NCBI RefSeq assembly: GCF_963169125.1
Contig: NC_084801.1
Coordinates: 75,953,696 to 76,017,695, forward strand
Direction of reading: 5' to 3'
From: Humulus lupulus
Taxonomy: Eukaryota; Streptophyta; Magnoliopsida; Rosales; Cannabaceae
Length of the DNA: 64,000 nt
The stretch's first letter is position 1, and each line of letters opens with the position of its first letter. Positions 11,701 to 22,429 of this stretch are shown here, piece after piece. The position numbers and the translations under genes were made by a program. The notes beneath the pieces were generated by a model, which ran no database searches, was not told the origin of the DNA, and was given only the letters and a program-made list of their open reading frames with translations.

Positions 11701-12447
11701 GAAGAGCTGTCCCAAGCTAAGGTGGAGAAGGATACCCTGGAAGCTCGCTTGCAATCAAAAAATGATCTCCTCCTTAAGCAGCAAGAGGAATATTCCACTC
11801 TTCAGAGTAAGCTGCACGAGGAGGAGCAACTCCATCAGAGGAGCAGGGATCTCGTGTCTATGCTGCAGTTGGGGCTCGCTGAGAAGGATAAAGAGATCGG
11901 GGCCTTACAATTCACTGCCAGGGGGCATGTGACCGAGAAGCAATCCGTGCTGAGCCAAAATAGGGAACAGCGCAAGGATATTGATTCTCTTAAGGGGGAG
12001 CGTGATGCCTCCAAGGCCGAAATGGAAAAGTTGAGGGCTCAACTAACTGTCGCGGAGGCACAGCTGGCAACCTCTGAGGCGGAGCGCTTGAAGGAGAAGG
12101 AGGATGCTAAGGTGATACTGAACAGGACGATTAATATATCGCATGTGGTCCTCATGCATCAACTCTGGAAAGTGAACCCGGAGGTATTAGGCTATCTGAG
12201 AGATGATGCCGAAGCCATGAGGGAGAAGCTACTCGTGTGGGATCAAGGCCCAGAGGCGTACGTCCAAACTTACAACATTGACGAACGTGCTGGAGCCCCT
12301 GAGGTGGGAGATCCCGGAGAGGCGGGGACCTCTGAACCTTCTCATGACAAAGTTCCGCCTTCCAATGAGCCGACTCCGCCAGCCTCAGTTGAAGCCAATG
12401 CCCCCGAAGCCGCAGTCGTGGAAGCAGCAGTTACCCCCAATGCTTGA
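8795..12447 (+). CDS. Element C antisense spliced gene: PF04195-like domain, poly-Gln, coiled coil
   Basis: This extra gene runs opposite to gag. Proposed coding exons are 8795-9473, 9567-10250, 10402-11381 and 11461-12447, with GT-AG introns at 9474-9566, 10251-10401 and 11382-11460. Lengths 679, 684, 980 and 987 sum to 3,330 nt, and every junction keeps frame. The product is about 1,109 residues. Exon 1 begins MNISKEKLL directly after acceptor AG at 8791-8792 and carries the putative gypsy-type transposon domain (AGIAPFQLIPPSYKLLAGW). Exon 3 has a Gln-rich tract of roughly 60 residues (10738-10900) and Pro-rich flanks. Exon 4 is a long coiled coil (ERSFREVGAVLVQLEESQLA onward) with an acidic, Pro-rich tail. 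A single in-frame TAG at 10040-10042 interrupts exon 2. The function is unknown. The equivalent genes in D and E share the exon plan. Confidence 0.8.
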
Positions 12448-12465
12448 AGGGGTTTTATCTTTAAT

Positions 12466-15108
12466 TTATTTTTCATTTTGAGTTTTTTTCATTGCGGGCA
12501 TGAGTGCGTCCCCATTGAACCCTTGAAGCTGGATGGGGCATGGGGCCAGGTCTGTCTCGGTCAATCCGATCGCGTGGAAGGCCGCTTTGAAGAGGATGTT
12601 TACGGAGCTTCCGTTATCGACCAAGATCCGCGAGACCTTCTTATTGGCAATCTGGGCTTCCACCACGAGGGGATCGTTGTGGGGGAAGTGCACATGTCGA
12701 GCATCGTCCTCCGTCAAGGTGATGGGAAGATCCATCATTCGGGGACGTTGAGCAGGTGATTGAACCAAGGCGCACATCTCCTCGGCGTGTTCTAACTCCC
12801 TCAAGTACCTCTTCTGGGAGTTGCGGGTGCTTCCGGCAAGGTGCGGTCCTCCGGAAATGGTGGCTACGTGTCCGTCAACGGGTGGTGGAGCAAGGCTGGG
12901 CGGATATGGGTTGCCCGGTCCTGGAGCCAACAAGGCAATGGGCGCCGGAGCGGGTGGAGCAGGAAGCGCCGGGTACTGAGACCCGGGAGCTTGGGGGTGA
13001 CCGGCTCCAGGAGCGCTAGCGGTCCCCCTCTGTCCCGGGGTATATGCAGCTCCGTGAACTACCCCCTGTCCGGGATAGATAATGGGTATCCTCACCCACT
13101 GACCGAGGTGTCCCGCTCTTGCCAGGGACTCGATCTCATCCTTCAGCTGAAGGCACTCGTTCGTGGTGTGTCCCACGTCTCCGTGGAATTCACACCTTTT
13201 ATTGGAGTCTCGCGGACGTCTTCCTCCGTGAGACACTTTCGGGGGCTTCCTGTAGTTGACCATATTACAGGTCGCCCGATAGACATTCTCTCGCGAGTCT
13301 ATCAAACTGGTATATTCCGTGAACTTGGGCTCATAGTCCTTCCGGGGCTTCTTTGAATGGTCTCCCCGGTTGGAGTTTCTTCCGCTTCGTTTGCTCCGCG
13401 ATTGGCTCAAATTTCGTTCTGGGGCTTTCGCTTGCGGCTGCGGCATGCCAGGAGCGATACTACATCCGGTTTGTACAGCTCCGTACCCAGAGAAATGGGT
13501 TTGACTCGGCGTCTGAGCAGACGCGGAAGGCCCGTACACACTTGGAGTGAATTGGGCTCCTGGAAGCGTGAGGGCTGGTGCGGGAGCTTGCGAAGCAAAG
13601 CTCGGCGCGGTCACGGAAGGCGTTGGAGCTGGGGGAACTCCAAAGGCCTGCTGGTAGGCATCCTCAAGGTTGATGATTCCCTGAGCCTTTGACATGAATT
13701 CGGACAGCGTTTCTGCCCGTCTCCTCTGCATTTCCCCCCATAGCAGGGAGCCGACAGTAAGGCCCGATTGGAGGGCGATCAGCTTCATGTCATCGCTGAC
13801 CTTGGTCTTTGGAGCAGCTTCCATCATTCTCTGAATGAAAGCTTTGAGGTTCTCAGTGGGTTGCTGCTTGATGTTGGTTAAGGAACCAACCTCCATGTCG
13901 TGGTCGCGGGCAGCAATAAACTGCCTCCTGAATGCGGACTGTAGCTCCTTCCAACTGTGGATTGATCCGGGAGCTAATCTTTTCCACCAGTCCTCCGCGG
14001 ACCTGGTAAGGGTGAGTGAGAAGCACATGCATTTGGCGTCCTCACTGACACGCGCCACTTGCATCATTTTGTTGTATTTAGCTAGGTGGGTATGCGGGTC
14101 TGTCCTCCCATCATATAATTCTATGTGGGGCATTTTGAAGTTATCCGGGAGGGACGTTTCCGCGATCCTCCGAATACATGGTTCCGGGTCTTCCTCCTCA
14201 GAGTCTGACAGGGCCCCACTTTGCTTCCGGACCAGCTTGGTCAAGGCAGCAATCTGTTCCTCGAGCCTCTTCGTATCACTCTCCGGGAGGTCACGTCCCC
14301 GGAGCTTGTCATTAATATGATTTCGGAGGTCATCTCCGCGAGGCCGGGCCTTTTCTCCTTTGGCCTTTTCATACTTGGCCTCCAACCTTCTTCTTAGGTC
14401 CACCGTGGACCAGCTGTCTTCGGAGTGCGAGTTCGCAGCCCGACCGTCCTGGTTGACGGAATCACTGGGGTGGATGTTCCTTCCCCTAGGCCTGGGTGCC
14501 TTAGCACCGGGCCCTTTAGGCACGGAGTGCCCCCTTGGGGCTGAAGGACGTCTGGGCTTAGGAGCGCCAGAGACCTTCTGCGTGCGGGGGGGACAGTCGG
14601 CCTTGTGATTCACGCCTTTAGGAGGTGCAGGGGCGTCAGCGCGCACAGGCTCTCCAACTTTTTCTTTGCCCTTGTTAGGGGCGGCTTTGGATGGTCCAGC
14701 AGCGGCTGGATCCGGCATAGCGGCATCAGCACCACCTAAAACAGAGGCGTCCTCGTCCGAGTCGCCTAGGTCTCCGAACTTGCTTTGGAGGCGCTCCATC
14801 ATGCGCTGCATTTTTTTGGAGAGGCGCTCCTGCTCAGCAAGCTTGGCTTTGGTGACCTCCAGTTCTTCGGCTACTTGGACCAGTTCTGGGTCCTTCTCAT
14901 AGTAGCAGCCGTCCTTGTAATAACCGTCTTGGACATACTCTTCTTCGTCTTCTAAGTATGTTGTATCTTCGGTACTGACCCGATCCTGGCGGGATGTCGG
15001 GTCTTCACCTTGGTAGTCCAAGGGTTCGCTTTGCACCACATCTTCCATCACGGTATTGGGGTTGACCGTAGCATTTTTGTCAACAGCGGATTTTCTTGTA
15101 GTCACCAT
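12466..15108 (-). CDS. Element C gag with truncated protease (880 aa)
   Basis: This is an uninterrupted frame. I start it at the ATG at 15108 ([12 protein letters not shown]), which aligns with the MVTTR start of A, rather than at the upstream non-ATG extension. Residues about 1-110 are acidic with a short coiled coil ([18 protein letters not shown]), about 110-320 are Pro/Lys/Arg-rich, and about 320-490 are the retrotrans_gag core ([45 protein letters not shown]). At about 638-653 lies an intact C-x2-H-x4-H-x4-C knuckle ([14 protein letters not shown]). From about residue 800 PR begins, with active site [12 protein letters not shown], and it breaks off after [10 protein letters not shown], followed by eight unrelated residues and TAA. 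The protease is therefore incomplete. The stop lies 18 nt from the stop of the convergent antisense gene. It is the best preserved gag here. Confidence 0.92.
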   Translation of the reverse strand: MVTTRKSAVDKNATVNPNTVMEDVVQSEPLDYQGEDPTSRQDRVSTEDTTYLEDEEEYVQDGYYKDGCYYEKDPELVQVAEELEVTKAKLAEQERLSKKMQRMMERLQSKFGDLGDSDEDASVLGGADAAMPDPAAAGPSKAAPNKGKEKVGEPVRADAPAPPKGVNHKADCPPRTQKVSGAPKPRRPSAPRGHSVPKGPGAKAPRPRGRNIHPSDSVNQDGRAANSHSEDSWSTVDLRRRLEAKYEKAKGEKARPRGDDLRNHINDKLRGRDLPESDTKRLEEQIAALTKLVRKQSGALSDSEEEDPEPCIRRIAETSLPDNFKMPHIELYDGRTDPHTHLAKYNKMMQVARVSEDAKCMCFSLTLTRSAEDWWKRLAPGSIHSWKELQSAFRRQFIAARDHDMEVGSLTNIKQQPTENLKAFIQRMMEAAPKTKVSDDMKLIALQSGLTVGSLLWGEMQRRRAETLSEFMSKAQGIINLEDAYQQAFGVPPAPTPSVTAPSFASQAPAPALTLPGAQFTPSVYGPSASAQTPSQTHFSGYGAVQTGCSIAPGMPQPQAKAPERNLSQSRSKRSGRNSNRGDHSKKPRKDYEPKFTEYTSLIDSRENVYRATCNMVNYRKPPKVSHGGRRPRDSNKRCEFHGDVGHTTNECLQLKDEIESLARAGHLGQWVRIPIIYPGQGVVHGAAYTPGQRGTASAPGAGHPQAPGSQYPALPAPPAPAPIALLAPGPGNPYPPSLAPPPVDGHVATISGGPHLAGSTRNSQKRYLRELEHAEEMCALVQSPAQRPRMMDLPITLTEDDARHVHFPHNDPLVVEAQIANKKVSRILVDNGSSVNILFKAAFHAIGLTETDLAPCPIQLQGFNGDALMPAMKKTQNEK

Positions 15109-15177
15109 CTCTTTAGCACGAAGTGAATACAAAAAACGTACACAGAAAAAGAGCTGACTAACAACTTCCTACAGCTC

Positions 15178-15195
15178 TCAATGAAAGCACCAAAA
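15178..15195 (-). promoter_or_regulatory. Element C primer binding site
   Basis: The sense strand reads TTTTGGTGCTTTCATTGA directly inside the 5' LTR. The core is identical to the sites of A, D, E and G, implying one shared tRNA primer, which I did not identify. Confidence 0.7.
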
Positions 15196-16084
15196 TGTTT
15201 ATCGAGTTTTTCGGAAACGAATACAAACAGAATAATAAAAAGATAAGAACTGTAGAAATGCTGAAATGTAACTAAACAAACAGTGTTTTTACGTGGTTCA
15301 GGCGTTAACAAGCCCTAGTCCACGAGTCGATGTTATTATACTTGGAAAAGGTTACAGTAAGATGGCTGGTGCACAAGAACTTCACACACTCACAGTGTTT
15401 CTCTCGGGTTCTCTTGAAGAAGATGAAGCTTGAGAGATTTCAGTAGAGTTTTTGCTATGTGATTTGTTGGTCGTCCCCCTTCTTGTAAAATGAAGGGGTC
15501 TTTATAGCTAGGGTTTCGGATTAGGGTTTTTCTCTACGTACATGAGTCTTAATTACACCAGCCATAAATAGGGGATACAATTACTGTAGTAGCATGGCTA
15601 CAAGACTCTATGTGGGTATATTTACGTGAAAGTATGGGGAACACACAAAGTCAGCCGTCTTCTCCAAGTTGTCAGCGGAACAGTAGGCGAAAAGGTACCC
15701 TTAGGCGTGCTGGGATGTGTGCGGCTTTGACCTGACGGGCGTGTCAGGCGGGATCCTGTGTCAGGCGGATATCATTCCAAATATGCCTTCTCCCGAACTC
15801 GACCGTTCGGCTTTGTTCTGTGCGAGGCACGGAACTGTTTTCGCGGAGACCACTCGAAGAGCTTATCCTGGAAGGGGCTTCCCCGAAGGATACCCCTTCG
15901 GGAGTCCGGGAGAGTTGACGAGTTTCCGTGTTGTGTTTGCTTGGAATAGTAATCCGGACACTAAACGGGAGAGGCGAAGCCTTTCTGTTCATCCGCGAGC
16001 TCTAGTCACCTACCGTGAAAGACATCGATAATTCTGCTTCCCCGAGGACATCAATCTAAACGCTATCCGGAAATCTGGATAACA
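15196..16084 (-). repeat. Element C 5' LTR
   Basis: The 889-bp partner of 6696-7584. On the sense strand TATAAAG at 15500-15506 is the probable TATA box for the gag transcript. Confidence 0.95.
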
Positions 16085-17510
16085 GATATGTTTATTAATA
16101 CTTAGTTAAATACCGTTTCGAAGTATTAATTAAACATATCAACTGATGATCATATACAAATAGATCTTAATCCTGAGGTTACTATGAACTCCTGTTTATG
16201 CTATATGAGTTCTTTGATTCACTTGTTAGGGTCTGTCAGAATGATCAGGCTAAAAACTTTTGTTTTGGGAACTCATTAATATAGATGGCTGGGGACATAG
16301 TATACAGATATGGAATCTATACCTTCTCGCAAGAGATTGAATGATGGTTCTCTTAAGGGTTGACTTTTGGGACTGAAAGGTTATTGAGCTCAAATTCATA
16401 ATTTAGTTATGAATTAACCTTCACTAGTAGAGTCAATGGTACTTAAGGAAACAAGACATAATTAAAAGGGTAAACGGTAATTTTATTCCCGATTAATTAT
16501 GAACCATTATTAGAGGGTCAAGTTGTATGCAATGATTAAATCAATGGACGCTTTATGATTATAAAGTACTCAGTAAATGAAATGTCTATAATTACAAGAG
16601 TGCAGTCTCATATTTATGGTGGAATAATCATGAGATTAATAAATTAAGATTATTTAATTAAAGAGTTTAATTAATAATCTCAAATTTATTGGAGCTTGGA
16701 ATTATAGGTCCATAGGTCCCCATAGCGGCTCTATCAACACTGTTCAAGGTAAGAGATGATATGAAGGGAAAATAGTTTGAAGACATATTTAAGAAGAAAT
16801 TTGTTCTTCAGGCCAAATATGCAATTATATGATAATAGTGATTAATTAATTAATTACAAATTAGTTGTAGTTAGTAAAATTACTTAATATTTAATTATTG
16901 TATAATTTTCAAAATTATATTAAATAATTAAATTAATTTCGAAATTTAATTAAATAATTAAATAATTATAATTTTTGAAATTATAATAAATTAAATATTT
17001 ATTTTCAAAAATATTGGATTTAATTAATTGGTAGAATTAATTAAATATATTTATTTGAGTGAGAGAAACTAATCTGATAAGTTTAAATTGGATTTGAATT
17101 TAAAAGATTAAGTGCCCACACATTTCTTGAGGTGTAGAGAACGCTTTGGAAGATCTTGGTGTGAGTACGTGGGAGCGGCTTGGATAGGAAGATCGTTCTA
17201 AATACGAAAAGATACCAAGGATACTTGATAGGCTTCAAGAGGTATGAATTCTATCCTTATCTTGTTTATGATTAATGTATGTATATTAATGGATCCGCAT
17301 ATTTAAAGGTAGTTTAAATATGTTACAAAAATTTTGTTGTACACTGGGCCAACCACACCACCATTCCGATGCGTATTAGGAAACTTGTTCCTAACAGTTG
17401 AATCAACTCGTGTGTTAGAATCCTTATCCTTTCTTTGTTATTTCTTGCCTGTATTAAAATTCTACGTCGCTTAGTAAGAGTTCCGTCGTTCTTATTTGAT
17501 ACTCGAGCTA

Positions 17511-18585
17511 ATGACACCCAAGAAAGGTGCATCCAAAAAGAACGTAACTGACTCATCATCCCAGTAAGCTCACAAGGGAAAGGAGGTCATCCCCGATTCC
17601 CCCATTCCTAAATTTGGCCCTGTGGTGGAGAAGGAGGTCGTGGTCGCTCCTGATGCATTTTTCGAGGCCGAAAGGATTGTCTCCAAAATAACGACCCAAG
17701 GAAAGGTCAACAAGATTATGTTGTTCCACAACATGGAGGTGGGGAAGGACGTTCTCATCGCCCTACCTCCCTTCGAGGGGGAGAGGAGCTGTGCACCACT
17801 CCAGGATGATTTTGTGGGAAGGAGCGATGAGCACCTAAAGGCCGGGACCTTCCTCCCCCTCAATTAGTACTTTGCTAACTTCCTCAACTATATAAAGTTG
17901 GCGCCATTCCAGCTCCCCCCAAACTCATACCGACTGCTGGCGAGGATGAATTACCTCTTCTTAAAGCAGATGTGGGATGTCCCTACCCCTACGGACATCT
18001 TGTACTTTTTCTGCCTCAAGGCTAGCCCAGACCAACGAGGACGAGGCGAGGGGTTCTACTATCTGACCCGCTTCCCGAACTCACCCGCAGTCATCGAGTT
18101 CCCCAGCCACCCCAACAAATTTAAAGATCACTTCTTTATGTCGAATGTGTTTCGCAACTGCGAGTTCCGGTACTTCAATCGTCCTTGTAAGTCTCCTTTC
18201 CTTTCTCAGCTCGGAGAATTATTCAATTCATACTTGATTTTCTCGTGTGTATGCTGACTGGAGTATCTTCATGCATCAAGTTTTACGAGGACGGCCAAAT
18301 CAGTGACCCTTAGTGGTCAATACGATACCCTGGCGGGGCTTCCGCCCAGTGAGAAGGACTACCGCCAACTCATGTCTGACGATACGATGCTGGCGTGTAA
18401 ATTAATTTCTGAAGGTCAGATTTTGGCCCTAAGGAGGACGCGAGCTAATTTCCTAATAGCTCGCGAGCCATTGCCCATTCTAGGGGGAGACATTGCTGCT
18501 AATGGTAGCGAGGAGCAAGAAGAGGTCGAGGTGCCGCTCGTACGAAAGAGGCGAGCTTCTGAGGTCGCTCGGAACCCTGACACGG
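17511..18585 (+). pseudogene. Antisense gene copy E1 (partial, exons 1 and part of 2)
   Basis: This is the partial first copy of E's antisense gene, continuing the leader that resumes at 17397. Exon 1 is 17511-18186 (676 nt, exactly the length of D's exon 1) and ends at donor GTAAGTCTCC. It encodes a Lys-rich N-terminus (TPKKGASKKN) and the PF04195-like domain (LAPFQLPPNSYRLLARMNYL, then FLKQMWDVPTPTDILYFF). TAA at 17565-17567 and TAG at 17865-17867 are C-to-T nonsense changes relative to copy E2. Exon 2 resumes after the acceptor near 18303 and runs to about 18585, where it is replaced by promoter sequence of copy E2. It cannot produce the coiled-coil part. Confidence 0.8.
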
Positions 18586-19564
18586 TGGGGACTTTTAAGC
18601 TTCTATTGCAATTATCCATGTTTGTTCATTACTTAAGTACTGCACACGTGGAACGCCGCGATTGGCGTCTATTCGGGTTTCAAGGATTGCATTAAAAGGC
18701 CTGGCCACCTTTTTTGTTGCCGTTTAATCTTTCGAAACACGACCCTCGTATCTCGCATTAGCTTGATCGGGCAGTCCACATTTCTTTATGCTTATTACGT
18801 ATAAATAGGGCTGGCAATTTTCAGTGTTCATCACCTCTCATTGGAAACTTTTCCTTATTTTCTCTCTTCTGAACTTCAAAAACCCTTCGTCTTTTTCTCA
18901 TAAAATCCCACACATGTGCCATCGAAACCTTCAGAAACCCAGTCACCAAGGACCTTTTCAAGAACTCTCCTTCTACGTTGCTCGTTTCTTTCGTCGAAGA
19001 ACACACTGTAAGTTGTCTGATTTACTGGAACTTTTCTTTTACGTGTTTTTGTGTGCTTCTCTTCTTTCCTTATAATGTTAATTTGCATTTCACCGTCACT
19101 AGCATTAGGCTGTTCCCGCATGTTTTTGGTACATAGGTCTCGGTTTATGTATATTGAGTAGGTCCTAAAGTATAACTAGGATTTTGATGTTCATAAACTG
19201 GGTAAATCTTTGGGCAATTCTTGGGTAATTTTTAGAAAATACCCATTCGACAGGTAGAAGATGAAAGGTTTTTAGGGTTCGACATTAGGTTGCTTAGGGG
19301 CTACTCTTCTTGGGCAGTTTTGCTCTAAACCACTCTCCAAGGAGGGTAGTGGCCTGATTTTCTGACACACGGATCCCTAAATTCTAGGGGTCTGCTAGGA
19401 AACCTAGGAGCGTAGCATAGATAGCGCGTGGCACCATATCGCGGGCTGAGGTTGAATCAACTCGCGTGTTAGAATTCTTATCCTTTCTTTGTTATTTCAT
19501 GCCTGTAGAAAAATTCTACGTCGCTCAGTAAGAGTTCCGTCGTTCTTATTCGATAGGCTAGCTG
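18586..19564 (+). promoter_or_regulatory. Promoter and leader of antisense gene copy E2
   Basis: TATAAATA at 18800-18807 is followed by GGGCTGGC, matching D's TATATATAA-GGCTGGC at 34899. A leader donor (GTAAGTTGTC) is at 19008 and an acceptor near 19560, just before the ATG. Positions 19155-19454 repeat 6025-6324. The left edge starts abruptly inside exon 2 of copy E1, which marks the tandem duplication junction. Confidence 0.65.
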
Positions 19565-22172
19565 ATGACACCCAAGAAAGGTGCATCCAAAAAGAACGTA
19601 ACTGGCTCGTCATCCCAGCAAGCTCACAAGGGAAAGGAGGTCGTCCCCGATTCCCCCTTTCGTAAATTCGGCCCTGTGGTGGAGAAGGAGGTCGTGGTCG
19701 CTCCTGATGTAGTTTTCGAGGCCGAAAGGATTGTCTCCAAAATAACGACCTAAGGAAGAGTCAACAAGATTATGTTGTCCCACAACATCGAGGTGGGGAA
19801 GGACGTTCTCATTGCCTGACCTCCCTTCGAGTGGAAGAGGAGCTGTGCACCACTCAAGGATGATTTCGTGGGAAGGAGCGATGAGCACCTAAAGGCTGGG
19901 GCCTTCCTCCCCCTCGATCAGTACTTTGCTAACTTCCTCAACTATGTAAAGTTGGCGCCATTCCAGCTCCCCCAAAACTCATACTGACTGCTGGCGGGGA
20001 TGAATTACCTCTTCTTAAAGCAGAGTAGGATGTCCCTACCCCTACGGACATCTTGTACTTTTTCTGCCTCAAGGCTAGCCCAGACCAACGAGGACAAGGC
20101 GAGGGGTTCTACTATCTAACCCGCTTCCCAAACTCACCCGCAGTCATCGAGCTGCCCGGCCACCCCAACGACTTTAAAGATCACTTCTTTATGTCGAATG
20201 TGTTTCGCAACTGCGAGTTCCGGTACTTCAATCGTCCTCGTAAGTCTCCTTTCCTTTCTCAGCTCGGAGAATTGTTCTTTTCATACTTTATTTTCTCGCG
20301 TGTATGTTGATTGGAGTATGTTCGTGCATCAAGTTTTGCGAGGATGGCCAAATCAGTACCCTTAGTTGTCAATACGATACCCTGGCGGGGCTTCCGCCCA
20401 GTGAGAAGGACTATCGCCAGCTCGTGTCTGATGATACGATTCTGGCGTGTAAATTAATTTCTAAACGCCAGACTTTGGCCCTGAGGAGGACAAGAGCTAA
20501 TTTCCTGATAGCCCGCGTGCTAGTGCCCATTCCAAAGGGAGACACTACTGCTAATGGCAGTGAGGAGCAAGAAGAGGCCGCGAAAGAGGAGAGCTCCTGA
20601 GGCCGCTCGGAACCCTGATGCGGACCGAGCTCTACCGAGGGCAGCAGCTGGTCCCTCTGGCCAAGGTAACCCATACCCCTTTAGGGATCTAGGTAGGGCT
20701 GCCACCGACCTTAGGCTAGTTAGGTTTAACCCCAACCATCTCGTACATCGCCACCCTAGAGACCCTGCCTATAACATAAACTTACTTCAGTGTGTGGATC
20801 AATTAGTGGTTCAGTATGACATGGGCCATTCAAGAGGAACCGTAGTCGTAGACAACACTATATCTTTTAGGTCAATCCTTTTTGAAGAATATGGGACCAA
20901 CCTTAGGTCGTGGGACTCCCTGCGTTAGGGTATTCTCACCCTTGGGCTTAGGCAATATGTAGAGGAGTCCAGCTATGAGTTAGAATCTGAGCCTGAACCT
21001 CCCCTAATCCAAGAAATCATAGATCTAGGCTCTCCCTCTCCTGTAATGGTTTCGAGGCCGGAGGTCGTGGCAATAGACTCCTCCTCTAGCTTGGAGGGTA
21101 GGTTTGTTTGTTACATTGTACATATTTTCTTTGTAAACTGATGAATGTATATGCATACTTACGCATTTCCCATTCTTTTTAAGGTGATAAGATGGCACAG
21201 CGGGGGGAACCTGACATCCGCTTGATGTTCCAGGAAGGGAGATCCAGTGAGGGTTCCCTTGTGAAGAAACTCCAGCCCTTATCAAAGAAGACGCCTCCCC
21301 CTACCGTGACTGTTTCCAAATCCTCGGCCAAGGGGAAAGGCTTGGGCTCAAGAGCTTCGTTCGCCGTAGCCCAGGAGAAGAGGGGTCCGGCAGGACCAGG
21401 TAGCACCAGCTGGTCCTCCAGCTCCGATAGTCCCCGCCACCACTGTTCGCATCCCTGTTAACACCCAAGATTTGGAGAAAATTCCAGACACTTTTCGGGG
21501 GACTGTCTATGAGATGGCGAACCACGCAGTGGAGCACTTTTACAAGGCCAAGCCCACGGACCTGAGGGCAATCGAGGAGAGGAGCCCAGAGAATGTTATG
21601 GAATCAGCTCCAGGAATGAACCTCACAGTAAGCATTTTCCTTGACCTGACCTTCTTTTTTATTTTTCCCTGGCATGTGGCTAACTGTTTCCTTTCTTTTT
21701 GCAGGCGGTCTTAGCTCAACATCGCAACATATCCCGGGCCAAGGCCAGGAATGATGAACTTAAGGCCAAGCTCTAGACTGCTCAGGTTGCCCTCGTCGCT
21801 GCTCAACAAGGCGAACAAAGTGCCAAGGTTGCCTTGACGGTGGCCCAAGCAGGCGAGCAGGTGGCAAAGGCGTCCTCTGCCCTTCAGGCCGAGCTCGCGA
21901 GAGCCAATGCCAAATAGCTGGAGGGCGAGGCTGCTATTCAGAAGGAAAAGAAGGCCTCATCATCCTCCATGGAAAACATGCTGTACCACTGCTGGGCCTT
22001 CAATCAGGAGGGCAACTTCTCCTTCATGGCCTCTGAAGCGTGGGGGCACTACCTCGAGAAGTTCAAGGCACGACTTCAACAGGAGCTGCCGTCTGAGATC
22101 GGGGAGGCCTTTGCTGCTGGCGAGCAAGAGACCGAAGAGGTGACGTCCTCAGAGCGGCCTGGAGGGTCTTAG
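19565..22172 (+). pseudogene. Antisense gene copy E2 (four exons, degenerate)
   Basis: Exons are recognisable at 19565-20239, 20357-21097, 21184-21627 and 21705-22172, with introns in the same places as D. Exon 1 has the PF04195-like domain. Exon 2 holds DYRQLVSDDTILACKLI and a conserved block (YPFRDLGRAATDLRL, YDMGHSRGTVVVDNTISFRS). Exon 3 has FRGTVYEMANHAVEHFY. Exon 4 is a coiled coil ending MENMLYHCWAFNQEGNFSF. Nonsense codons in exons 1, 2 and 4, a one-base loss at the exon 2 acceptor and a frameshift near 20575 make it a pseudogene. It keeps the Trp codon that D has lost to TAG in the YHCW segment. Confidence 0.8.
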
Positions 22173-22429
22173 ATTTTATTTGCCTACAATTATTTTACAT
22201 GTTATTTTTTATTTTAAACGTTTAGTACGAGGTTATTTTCCTCGAGACAATTTATCTATAATTTCAATATCTAATCTTTATTTATTCCTTGATTTCTTTC
22301 TCATGCTTCATGACGTGCACGTTTAAAACCTTAGGAAATGACGCTTAGGTCAAGATAGATACTTTAATTTTTGCCGTAACCAAAAATGTTGATTTATATC
22401 CTACCCGTTAAGTATCATGCCTTGGACCC

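Larger units (their letters stand above)
6696..16084 (-). mobile_element. Element C: young non-autonomous Tat-type element with gag-PR and an antisense gene
   Basis: C is 9,389 bp, bounded by GATAT duplications (6691-6695 and 16085-16089) and by 889-bp LTRs that differ at only two sites by eye. On the sense (minus) strand it has a primer site, a single 880-codon gag-PR frame, then directly the antisense gene, a polypurine tract and the 3' LTR. No RT, RNase H or IN sequence is present, because PR is truncated and fused to the 3' flank of the antisense gene. Near-identical LTRs mean recent movement, so the missing enzymes were presumably supplied by another element. Positions 7598-8050 hold the start of the antisense transcription unit and no ORF I can support. 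Confidence 0.93.
6325..17396 (+). mobile_element. Element B: Ty1/copia solo LTR split by element C
   Basis: B begins TGTTGGAAATGTGCCC at 6325 and ends TTCCTAACA at 17396. It is flanked by target duplications GTTGA at 6320-6324 and 17397-17401, and the empty site is preserved in the tandem paralog near 19450. Without C it is about 1,678 bp (6325-6695 plus 16090-17396). It has no primer site, polypurine tract or coding sequence, so it is a solo LTR. It aligns along its length with the copia LTR at 57484-59507 read on the minus strand; shared blocks include GGAAGATCGTT, TTGATAGGCT and GTTATTGAGCTCAA. The right part is AT-rich and holds no ORF. Confidence 0.85.
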
